Shown: piece after piece, positions 22,634-32,519 of the stretch
Numbering within the stretch: position 1 is the first letter of the stretch
Layout: each line of letters opens with the position of its first letter
Source of the DNA: Phallus indusiatus
Lineage: Eukaryota; Basidiomycota; Agaricomycetes; Phallales; Phallaceae
Length of the DNA: 64,000 nt
Direction of reading: 5' to 3'
Assembly: GCA_027605045.1 (NCBI GenBank)
Contig: JAQFWX010000031.1
Span: 310,001-374,000, forward strand
The notes under the pieces: generated by a model
What the model saw: the letters and a program-made list of their open reading frames with translations, nothing else
What the model was told of the DNA's origin: nothing
The model's database searches: none
Translations under genes and position numbers: made by a program

Positions 22634-25600
22634 TTATGCACGGCTTATGACATTCCAATTAGGACCTGGTTTATCCGGATATTTTCTGTGAAAGTCTTCG
22701 ACTAATTCGCTAGCATTTTCGAGTTCTGTAGCGATGAGCCAAGAAGACTCTTCATCAGTTCCGTCATAACCTAGCCATTTTACCAAATATAGTAACGGTA
22801 CTGCACGACGTCGATCGATTTTAGAATCAAGTATCGACTCTATTTCGTATTCGAGGTCGCCTTCAATCTCGACAGGAGCTGGAGGGTCTTGGACACGTCC
22901 AGGGATGGTATTCTCTGTATGCGGCTCGAGCATCGACAAATGAAACACTGGATGAACTGAACGATAATCGTTAGGCAATCTAAGTGTTCTAGTAACGTCA
23001 TTAGGCTTAGCAATGATTTCGAATGGGCCTAAGTATTTTGCTGCGAGCTTTTTAGAAGGTCTTGTTGTCGAGAAGAATTCGGCTTTAACGTAGGCTTTGG
23101 TCCCTATATTGAAAGGAGGTGGTTTAGAACGACGTTCATCCGCTGGTCCTTGATAGCGTTTCTGAGCTAGTTTGATTTGTTCCTTAAGTTCTTCGTGAAT
23201 TTCTTCGAGCTTGTTAACAAACGACTCTGCTCGAGAAGATGTTAGTTCAACGTTGTCGCGTATTGTGAGACTAGGGTGGTATCCTTTGTTAGCAAAGAAT
23301 GGAGATATACCCGTAGTAGCACTAGCTGCGTTGTTGAATGCAAATTCTGCAAGAGGAAGCAAATCGGACCAATCGTCTTGCTGGTAGTTGCAATATATGC
23401 GGATGTATTGCTCCAATGTTTGATTAGTTCTTTCCGTTTGTCCATCACCTTCGGGGTGATATCCAGAAGTGAAATGAAGGTTCATGTTTAGGGCTTTGCC
23501 CAAAGAGCGAAAGAAATGAGAGACAAACTCTGAACCTCTGTCTGACGTTACATGGGATGGGACACCATGCTTCGAAAAGACATGTAAAACAAAGAGGCTG
23601 GCGAGTTGTTGCGATGAAATGGTATCGTGAGTAGGAATGAAAATAGCGTATTTCGTTAGCCGGTCAACAACGACAAGAATTGAAGTATAACCACTAGAAG
23701 CAGGTAAATGCTCGATGAAGTCCATAGAGATCGAATCCCAAGGACGTATAGGTACGGGAAGTTGTTTAAGAAATCCGTATGGTTTATGCCGTTGTGATTT
23801 ACCACGAGGACAGTCGATACAAGAGCTACAAAACTCTTTAACCATATCACGAAGGTTTGGCCAGACGTATTCGCGACGTATAAGTTCAAGGGTCTTGGTC
23901 TGTCCGAAATGTCCAGATACGGGATGATCATGTTTATACTGAAGGACACGAAGTCTGAGGTCTTCAGCTGCCGGAACGAAGATACGACCATCACATCTAA
24001 GGAATCCGCGATCATCCACAGTCCAACGAGGATTGGAATGATCGTGTAAATGAAGTTGCGCGACTGGATCGTGAGGAAGCGCAGAAAGAATGTCGTCATG
24101 AAGCTTGTTAATGTCCATGATAATAGCGCTACGGAGAATAGGAGCGTGGAGAATGGTAGCATTTAACGACACCTTTAATTGTTCTGAAGTGAAAATCGGC
24201 TTCAAATTTTGCGGGTTAACGTCTGTTAGGGCTACTCAGCTCACACTAGAGGGAGGGGATCCTAAGTAAATATATTGAGGGAGAAACTAACTACTCACCT
24301 AGAGGGAGGGGATCCTAAGAGAACAAGCTTAGGGACCCTCACTCTAGGTACAGCTACTATATACATAAAACGACGACGCGGCGTGCGGCCCTGACACAGC
24401 TAAGTGCCAGGCGCCCAAGCCGAGCCTAAGCGACGTGATGTCACGGGCATCACGCCGTGTACGAGCGCGCAACGCGCGCGAGTAGAGAAGGTGAAATATG
24501 GACGGAGAGAATAAACGGAAGGTAGAGGTAATGCACGGGAAATATAAATAAGATAGAAATAGATATATACCGATGATAATAAATAAGGAAAAATGAGGGG
24601 ACGTGGTAGCGTACCCTGACAACGTCGGCGTAGTCGCTTATCCCCTCTTTAAGGTAGACGTCCCATCGTCTAGTGAGAGAATCAGGTTTAGTACCCAAGC
24701 GACCAGGACGGAAATTAATATTAAGGTTAAATTGAGATAAAAATTCGGACCATCTCGCTTGACGGCGAGTAAGTGTTTTTGTTGTGGAAAAATAAGTCAG
24801 ATTTTTGTGATCCGTGAAGACTTCGACAGGAAAAGTAGATCCTTCGAGGTAATGACGCCATTTTTGAAAAGCTTCAAATATCGCGAGTAATTCTTTGTCG
24901 TGAACATCGTAATTGAGTTCTGGAGGTGAAAATGTACGGGAATGAAAAGCGATTGGGTGTAATTCGTTTGTCGCATCGTATTGTGATAATATAGCTGCGA
25001 GAGCATAGTCAGACGCGTCCGTCTCGACTATAATAGGCCGGTCTGGTACCCAGTGAGCTAAAACTGGTGCAGTTGTAAAAGACTTTTTCAAAGTGTCGAA
25101 TGCGCGTTGGCAATCGTCGGTCCAGTTCCAAGGTGCACCTTTACGCGTAAGTCGAGTGAGAGGTATTGTTATATGCGAGTATTGATCAATAAAACGACGA
25201 TAGAAGTTTGCAAATCCAAGAAATGATTGAATATCCTTAACTTTGCGCGGAATGGGCCAGTCAATGATCTGTTTAACTTTGCCGGTATCCATCGCAAGTC
25301 CAGACGAATCCAAAACATATCCAAGAAACTCTACACGGTCCTTATGAAATTCACATTTCTTCGGCGACGCATATAGGTTGTGTTGCCGGAGGCGTTTGAG
25401 AACTTCTTTGACGTGTTGTTTATGCGAGGAAATGTCGTCTGAGTAAATGAGGATATCATCGAGATAAACGACGACGCAATGATCGAGTAGGTCGCCTAAA
25501 ATATCGTTCATGAAGCGTTGGAAAGCAGCGGGAGCGTTGGATAATCCAAATGGCATGACAAGCCATTCAAAAGAACCATAACGGGTTCTGAACGCTGTTT

Positions 25601-26157
25601 TCCATTCATCACCTTCCGCGATACGCACAAGGTGATATGCGTGCTTCAAATCGATCTTGGTATATATGCGGGCTTTTCGAGGAGCGTCTAGTAAATCCGA
25701 GATAAGTGGTAACGGATACTTATCCTTTTTACTAATTTTGTTGAGTCCGCGAAAATCCACACAAAGACGTAAGGAGCCGTCTTTCTTTTTGACGAAAAGG
25801 ACTGGAGCGCCATGAGGAGAGTTGGAATGGCGAATAAAACCAGTCTTCAAATTATCATCGATAAATTCTCGGAGAGATTCTAATTCCAAAGGAGAAAGAG
25901 AATAGATGGGTCCTAGAGGAGGAGTTTTGCCATCTTCGAGTTCAATCTTCAAATCGTATGATCGATGTGGCGCCAGAGTGTCGGCTTTGACACCACTAAA
26001 TACGTCTGCAAATTCTCGGTAGTCTTCAGGTATAGACATCTCGTTAAAGTCGGGATCCACAGCTGCGGAATAAGACTTGACTTTTGGATCGGTGACTGCT
26101 AACCGAAAAACAACAGAGCCAGAAGCGTTGGCTGCGTGGAGAAAAGCTGCGGCGTTA
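22634..26157 (-). pseudogene. H pol, RT to chromodomain, interrupted by a solo LTR
   Basis: On the minus strand the frame runs from the TA target of the Tc1/mariner insertion (26156-26157) to 24622 and resumes 24223-22634. The LTR at 24224-24621 and its ACGTC duplication split it between RNase H (KPDSLTRRWDVYLKEG) and the next conserved residues (NLKPIFTSEQLK). RT has FVKKKDGSLRLCVDF and VVYLDDILIYSD (YLDD catalytic pair). RNase H has VETDASDYALAAILS. Integrase has the zinc finger (HDHPVSGHFGQ ... CIDCPRGKSQ), MDFIEHLP and SDRGSEFVSHFF. A chromodomain-like tail (YEIESILDSKIDRRRAV, VKWLGYDGTDEESSW) ends the protein. No stops or shifts were seen apart from the insertions. It is closely related to K pol. 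Confidence 0.88.
24224..24621 (-). repeat. solo LTR of the G2 family in H pol
   Basis: 398 bp, with TGTTAGGGCTACTC at the left and CCCTGACA at the right, flanked by ACGTC on both sides (24219-24223 and 24622-24626). It lies in the antisense-read strand, in the same direction as H. Confidence 0.92.
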
Positions 26158-26345
26158 CAGCGCTTTCACTTATGTAATGCGCGCGCTTACATACTAGACC
26201 CATTTCGCCTTCGATCTTGCGCGCACGATATCTCAACGAATTCTCAAGATTTCAGCCCAAAAATTTAACGGTAGCTTCCTATCGATGTTCTCTAGCATAT
26301 GCGCTAATTTTATTCCCAGAAAATATGCTTTTCCGTGTTCGCCAG
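26158..26345 (+). repeat. left outer terminal inverted repeat of the Tc1/mariner element
   Basis: It runs from CAGCGCTTTCACTTATG to CGTGTTCGCCAG. Its inverted partner is 38833-39027. Similarity resumes after the 353-bp insertion at 26703 (AAAACAGGCCGGCATGC) and continues to about 26900. Confidence 0.9.
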
Positions 26346-26698
26346 TGTGAGGGAGCGTAGCTCCCTACGCGTGTTTGCTTAGCGCTCGTCGGAGTCTATT
26401 TTTACTCATCCTTTGTTCGCGTCCACTTCGTGGACACTCCTTTCTTTCGTCATTCCTATGCTGTTCCTTTATCTTTCCTTCCTTTATTCTCATTTCTTTA
26501 TTTCTTCCTTTATGTTATGCTTCGTTTATTTGACTTAGTCTACCTGTATTTAACCCCTCCTCATTTTCATATAGATCATCGTTTTATCCTCCGGTTTTGA
26601 GGCATAGGCCTTTTCTTGAGATTTCTCGGTCACCCCTTTTGCGCGATTTTATCGATTCACTGACGTCTTTTGCTGTTAGCGCAGCACGCCGTCTTATA
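26346..26698 (+). repeat. 353-bp insertion in the left TIR, unclassified (LTR-like)
   Basis: It is absent from the right TIR, where the same sequence is uninterrupted apart from K. It begins TGTGAGGGAGCG and is flanked by CCAG (26342-26345 and 26699-26702). It contains a TATTTAA string near 26550 and no coding capacity. The right end does not show the usual CA, so assignment as a solo LTR is uncertain. Confidence 0.55.
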
Positions 26699-26832
26699 CC
26701 AGAAAACAGGCCGGCATGCAACTCCTGCGCAAGCAAACGAGTCGTTTTCAAAGCGCAGGATGGACTAGAGGTGGGGGAATATAAGAAGGAAGTGTATATT
26801 AGCTAGTTGTGATGCTGGAGTTTCATAATTTG

Positions 26833-26891
26833 GTGAGTATCCATTAGTATCCCTCAAATTATCACTTTTCTCATCTCTTTTTCATGTGCAG
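26833..26891 (+). promoter_or_regulatory. putative 5' UTR intron of the transposase gene, inside the left TIR
   Basis: 59 nt from GTGAGTATCC to TTTCATGTGCAG, upstream of the transposase ATG at 27060. The right TIR contains an inverted counterpart of exactly 59 nt (30209-30267) with the same donor and a near-identical acceptor. The conservation of both splice-like ends is what supports the call. Confidence 0.5.
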
Positions 26892-27059
26892 CTTTATTTT
26901 AGTATCGGATTGTCTTTCAGATGAAAACCTCTGTATTTATCATCATATTGCATGGCTCTTGGAATTCTATAAATTTGTTGCACCAAATCTCTCGAATCTG
27001 AAAAGATAAATGTTATCACGGCTAAGATCACGTGACATGAATTGTTCCTCTTCTCAACC

Positions 27060-28282
27060 ATGAACGCAACTGATCCTGACGCAATTTCCAGCCCCATTAT
27101 ACATCGTCGACATTACTCAAAAGACCTCCGTCAAAGGGTCATATATCTACACTTGTCACTCGAAAAACCGGCATCCGAAATTGCAACTCTCCTCGACATG
27201 TCTCTCCGTGTCGTCCAGCAGACACTACAAATCTACAAAGAGATTGGTGATGTTGTGAAGGATCCTAAAGGATACAAAAAACTTGGGAGACCAGCTGTGC
27301 TAAATGATGTTGCATGCAGTGTATGTTTTTTCCTATTATTCTTTCTGTTATCCGGTGTTCATCAGTGCAGTTCATAGCTAAGCTCCTGGAGTATAATCCA
27401 GACATATATCTCGATGAAATCACCTTAGAACTGTCAGAAAACTTGGGATTGAAATGTTCTTTATCAACAGTTCATAATACACTGAAGAACTTGGGCTATA
27501 CAACCAAAAAGGTAAGTGATACGAACATTGAGTTTCAGGGCTGAATTACCACTGTCTGTAGTTGTCGAAGATCGCTCTGGAACGTTGCGAAACACGTCGC
27601 CAACACTTCTTATTCAACATTGGTGAAGAGACTGCTGACCGGCTGGTGTTTGTTGATGAAAGTGCCATCAATGTGCACACCGGTTATAGGCAAATGGGAC
27701 GGGCACTGAAGGGTCAGCGTGCTACCAAACAGACACGGTTTCAACGGGGCGAAAGGTGCGCAGTTTTTTGCTAAATGAATTTTACTATTTATATTTTCTC
27801 AGGTACTCTGTTTTACCTGCACTTACACTTGACGGCATCATACATGTTCACATCAAACGAGGGTCCTTTGATGGTGAATCTTTTCAAGGATTTCTTTCTG
27901 ACCTTTTAGATATTATGAATCCTTATCCGGAAGAGCGAAGTGTACTAGTCATGGACAATTGTGCCATCCATCATGTTGAAGGGGTGGAAGAGATGTGCGC
28001 AGAAAGGTTTGTCACTTTATCTTCTTTGATTACCGGGATATCTTCTGACTTGTTTACAGGGGTATCAAACTCCTGTATCTACCACCATATTCACCGGATT
28101 TTAATCCTATTGAAGAGTGTTTTTCATATATGAAAAAGATAATTAGTCGTCATGGAGATGCTTTTCGCGCAGTGCTTGACTCCAAGAATGAAGATGCCGT
28201 GAAAGCCTTCATTTCTGATACATTAGCTACAGTTTCATCAGAGCATGCAGAAGGATGGTTTAGGCATTCAAATTATGTATGA
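27060..28282 (+). CDS. Tc1/mariner (IS630-like) transposase, DD34E
   Basis: It cuts the element out at its TIRs and integrates it at TA. Exons 27060-27320, 27371-27511, 27562-27755, 27803-28006 and 28060-28282 agree in phase and give 340 residues, a normal length. An N-terminal helix-turn-helix region covers residues ~15-80 (YSKDLRQRVIYLHL ... GRPAVLND). The catalytic residues are visible: first Asp in VFVDESAINVH, second Asp in LVMDNCAIHH, and Glu in YSPDFNPIEECFSYM, 34 residues after the second Asp. The frame is open and the ends are nearly identical, so the enzyme could still act, although its element is now broken by K. It is convergent with the unknown gene at 28330-30028. Confidence 0.9.
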
Positions 28283-28329
28283 AAATAGATGTAATATATC
28301 TCCATTGAAAAAAAATCAACAGTGGTGAA

Positions 28330-30028
28330 CTAAGATTGTGTATTCTGAAGAACTTTCTGCACCTCAACACGAAGCCATTTCACATCACCCAAAAGCATTC
28401 CTACATCATCCACAAGTTCTTTATCACTGAATAACCCTAATTCATTGATTTGATAGATTCCGGCATCCTTCAGTTGAACTACCATTTTGTTGAGGTCTCT
28501 TTTCACCGGTCCAGAACTTGTGGATTGGATATGTTCGAAAAACTCGGAAAACTCCATGGCATTCTCTTGGCCAGTAGCATTGCAGGTTTGGAAACTAGTC
28601 AGCGCTTGTGTCATAAATGATGACATAGGATTGATGCCTTGACCGGTGAATGCCATCGGGTTGAGACCTTGACTACCAGTAGTCTGACAACCATATCCGA
28701 GAAAGCTCTGCATCATCTGCATTTGCTGAAGCTGAAGCAATTGAGACATCAGGAGTGTTTGTAAGTCGGGACTAGATGTTGCTGGCACGGATGATGCAGG
28801 TTCGGTAGAAGAGATTGCGGGAACTTTGGTAAAGGATTTGTCAACCGTCACATGATTTTTCGGTGGGTCAACTTTTGCATTCGATGGGGCTGTGTGATAA
28901 TGTGCATACAAAGGTGTGTTTGGAGGTTTGTCAGCAGTTACTCCTAATGTTCCCATAGCCTAAAAAACTTATCAGTATGATAAAAATAAAAGTAAATAGA
29001 AGTAGATCTTGCCCAAGACTTTGCCCATGACCGGATTTGAACTGTGGTGAATCGGACATGTGCATTAGTCTCTGTTTTGAGACAATAGGTTCCGGATGCA
29101 TGTGGACAATTTTCGCAGGAAGATAGCTTTCGAAGAAGAAGATTATTACACTCTTCTTCAGTAAGTTTTTTCCCACCAATTTCATCCGGAACCATGCTAT
29201 CATTATTAGAAGTCTCGTCAGCGCCAAGGTCCAAATCTAATAGCTTCTTCCGGTTGCCTTTTCCGTGTATGGTAGCAAGTCTGCTATCAGAGCCCTTTCC
29301 GGAAAGTTTTTTCCGGATAGCTTCCATATACTAATAAATAATAAAGGTGTGGGAATAATAATATAACAAATTGAAAACCAAATTATCTTACACTATCATC
29401 AATTACGATCATTAGATCACTGGGCTCTTTTTTCTTTTGTTCTTTATAGAATCCAGTTTTCATCCCAATCCAATCAACTTCTCTTTCAAGGTTGACTGTC
29501 TTTGAATTCTTTCGTTCGAATCTCCACTGCAATTCAGGCTTCAATGGCACATTCACACATCCAACATTTTGATATATTATCTCGCGAACTGATGGCCAGT
29601 CTAAGCCGGGTTTGATACAGACTCGTTGATGGCCCTGTCTATGGCCTTGTGGAACATATATTTCAATGTCTAAATTGGTAGGTACTTAGTAAGAAAAGAT
29701 CATGGAACAAAGAATACAACATACCCAATTCATCAATTATTGAGCCTAGACCCGGTGCCTTTTTGGGAGCTTTTTGAGGCTTTTCGGGCATCTCTGTTTC
29801 CTCGTAAAGCTCATCATCCTCTTCGTCAGGAAGAGGAACTAATTGAGCATCATCAGAGACCTCGAGTTCTGCTGCATCATCCGCCAGTCTCTTCTCAAGA
29901 TCAGACAATGTGTCACGCGATTTAGATCGAACTTTAGTACTCGTGGGCTTGGTTTTGGCAGCTGCTTTTTCTTTATTTGCCTGTGTTTTAAGTCGTCTAC
30001 GAGTCGAAGGTGCAGTTTTGGATCCCAT
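28330..30028 (-). CDS. accessory gene of the Tc1/mariner element, unknown function
   Basis: Four exons (29725-30028, 29392-29669, 29043-29330, 28330-28959) with phase-consistent GT..AG introns give 499 residues. The N-terminal ~100 residues are low-complexity, basic then acidic (MGSKTAPSTRRRLKTQ ... PLPDEEDDELYEET). A central part, which I do not recognise, is rich in Trp and Lys. A cysteine cluster CENCPHASGTYC followed by His (C-x2-C-x7-C-x8-H) lies at about residue 268. A Gln/Met-rich linker (LLQLQQMQMMQSF) leads to a C-terminal ~60-residue helical region that could be a SAM-like fold. It begins near one TIR and converges on the transposase. Being inside the TIRs, it moves with the element. 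A DNA- or protein-binding helper of transposition is a guess. Confidence 0.72.
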
Positions 30029-30208
30029 GGAAGAACTAGAAGACAAGAATGCGACCCTCGCTTATAGGGTTACATAAGCTTTTTACTCTTGTCCAGTTTC
30101 AGACGTTTGCAAATTAGTACTAATGCAAAATATATCAATTTATTGAAGTACATGACAATCATATAATCTACAATCCATGTCAATATAATCTATATTAAAA
30201 GTTTACAA

Positions 30209-30267
30209 CTGCGCATGAAAAAAGTGATGAGAAAAGTGATAATTTGAGAATACCGGTGGATACTCAC
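30209..30267 (-). promoter_or_regulatory. putative 5' UTR intron of the accessory gene, inside the right TIR
   Basis: On the minus strand it runs GTGAGTATCC to TTTCATGCGCAG, 59 nt, matching 26833-26891 in the other TIR. It lies ~180 nt upstream of the accessory-gene ATG at 30028. Confidence 0.5.
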
Positions 30268-30390
30268 CAAACCATAATCTTCCAACATCACAGCTTGCTA
30301 ATAAACCATTCCCTCTCATATTCCCCCACCTCTAATCCATCCTGCACCTCGAAAATGATGAGTTTGCTTGCGCAGGAGTTGCATGCCGGT

Positions 30391-31017
30391 TGTTACGCGC
30401 CGGGGTCGGGAAGACTAAGCGAGGCTCGGGACAGGATCGGAAGGGGGTCGGGTGTTGGTCGGCTTCAACTTACTCTTGAGTTGCGCCCTCACGGTGCGTT
30501 ACCAACAATTTCAGGTCGGGGCAGGACTACGAGGCTTTCCTAGGTTAATACTAGGTCGGACCACGTACAGGGGTCTAGGATGAGTTCTCCGAGGCTTTAA
30601 CAACGTCGGAGGTTCTGGGTAGAGACTGAGTCGGAGGACGTCGGGGTCTTGGAGTTAGGAATGGGGTCGGAGAAGTTGGTCAGAGGTAGTTGTTGAAGAA
30701 GATAGACACAACGTCGCCGACGACGTTCGAGGACGTCGTCAACGACGACAAAGGATCTAAGATGAGATTGGATCGAGATATGAAACGTGTGAGAGAATGG
30801 GCGGAATAAGATCTATATCAGAACTGGAGAAGTAGTTACAGGAAGCTCGATCTTTAAATAGCTATGAAACTAAATAGAGACCTGAAACGGGTTACAACAA
30901 GATAACAAGGACGGAAAAGGAAATGGTTCGGAACGGGGAAACAAAAAGAATATAAGCGAGGTACGTAAAAGGAATGAGCGGAGCTCCGCTTAAGCGAGGT
31001 GTTACGCGGGCGTGACA
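30391..31017 (-). repeat. K 3' LTR
   Basis: 627 bp, TGTTACGCGCC at the left and GGGCGTGACA at the right. It contains a TATTTAAA box and the 11-mer AGTTCTGATAT (minus strand, 30825-30815) discussed under priming. Confidence 0.95.
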
Positions 31018-31030
31018 GTATCTCCCCCTT
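31018..31030 (-). promoter_or_regulatory. polypurine tract of K
   Basis: On the minus strand AAGGGGGAGATAC directly precedes the LTR start TGTCACG. Confidence 0.7.
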
Positions 31031-31165
31031 AAGGCCGCGACCGCGCGGCCGTTCGCGAGGTTAGTGTTTCATCTGGGTTTGAAAAACTTCGGGCTGGTTG
31101 GATAAAAGGCGTGGACTTTGGATAAATTTTCCAAAGTCCTGTCTTTACCCTTAATTCTACGCTCA

Positions 31166-32414
31166 ATGTCTGTCCCCCCAACCATCCGACAACTCACCCC
31201 CGACCCAAACTACCCCGATGTCGAGGTTCCTAAAATTGTTCGGGAAAAGGAGCGCGAATTGCAGCGCCAAATCTACCGAAGTCGTTGCGAAGAGGTCGAG
31301 GAGCAGCGGAGGGAAGAGGCTGAGAGATTAGAGCGGGAGCGTCGGGAGAGGGAGGAGCGAGAGGCTCTGGAGAAGGCTCGGAAGGAGCGGGAAGAGAAGG
31401 AGAGGCGGGAACGGGAGGCAGAGGTCTTGAAGGCCAAGCAGGCGTCGGCGAAGCGGACGCGAGAGACCATAGAGAAGTCGCCCCTCAGTAGGGAGGAGGT
31501 GCGTGAAATCTGTAGCCTTGGCGAAGCGCTTGCTCCTACTGGGTGGGAGGCGGTGAACCTTGCTGCAGTTGGTCCGGCGGCCCACTCTATGGTGGGTTCG
31601 TTGGGGTTATTTCGATCAGTTACTGACTCGGGCTTTTCAGGGAATCGTTGACAAGCCAGTGAAGAAAAGAACTGGCAAAGTTACTACCGACGTCTCGAAG
31701 ATCGGCGGATTCGAGCTCCCTGAAGAGGAGCGATGTGCAAATTGCCGCGTCGGAGGTCCCCAGAAGAAAGGGTGGCCTTGTAAGGTGAAAAGTGTGGAGG
31801 GCCCGAAAGGGACGTGTTTGACGTGTTCGGCACGTCGGATAGGGTGCAAGTGGCCGTGGGAGTCGCCGGAAACAGAGGTCCCAGGCGAACCCCCAAAGAA
31901 GCGTCGCAAGGTCGATACTTCGGCAGAGTCAGTGGCTTTGCGACTCGAAAAAAGGAAGGTGAAGGCTTCGGAGGACCAGGTGGTAGAGCTGAGAAAGCTA
32001 AACGAGGTTTTGGGGAGCCTCTTCTCGGCCCAACTTCATCAGACTAGGATCATTGGCGAGGTCGCGAAAGCAGCGAGGCTGGCGGGTTGGTTGGACGTGC
32101 CAGACCCAGACAATTGGTTGAAGTCGGCCGAACAAGATTTAAGGCTCGCGACAGAGGAGGATGCGAAGGAGTTGGAGGAGAGGCGAAATAGGCATCGCTT
32201 CACATCGCCGATCGAAGACTTCGAGGAGGATCGGGGTGAGGGCTCTAGTAAGGTCGGGAAGGAGCCGATCGAGGATAGCGGAGAAGGCTCGGATGACGAA
32301 GGAGAGGAGGAAGATCGGGAGAAGGGTGGAACGGAGGTCGGGACGGGAAAAGGAAAGGGGAAGGAAGGAGAAAAAGAGGTCGTTGAGACCCAAGATACTA
32401 TGGACGTAGAGTAA
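31166..32414 (+). CDS. antisense gene of retrotransposon K: coiled-coil, cysteine-cluster protein
   Basis: Exons 31166-31591 and 31641-32414 (49-nt intron, phase 0) give 399 residues. The start MSVPPTIRQLTPD is chosen because it heads the conserved layout. A highly charged Glu/Arg coiled coil covers residues ~25-105. The two cysteine clusters are CANCRVGGPQKKGWPC and CLTCSARRIGC. They are followed by a classical basic nuclear-localisation-like run (PPKKRRKVD) and an acidic tail. The stop is 105 nt from the pol stop, so the genes converge. Sequence identity with the H counterpart (20941-22353) is low, but gene position, strand, intron place and domain order are the same. No family name is recognised. 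Nuclear location and zinc binding are inferred. Confidence 0.75.
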
Positions 32415-32519
32415 TTACTTGTACTAATAATTTTAATTTTCTTTTGTTTCTTGTTCTACCTATGATCGAGGTGTGATAAGGTTCGGGAAAGGGAAAGGAA
32501 AGAAAAGAAAAGGGACGTT

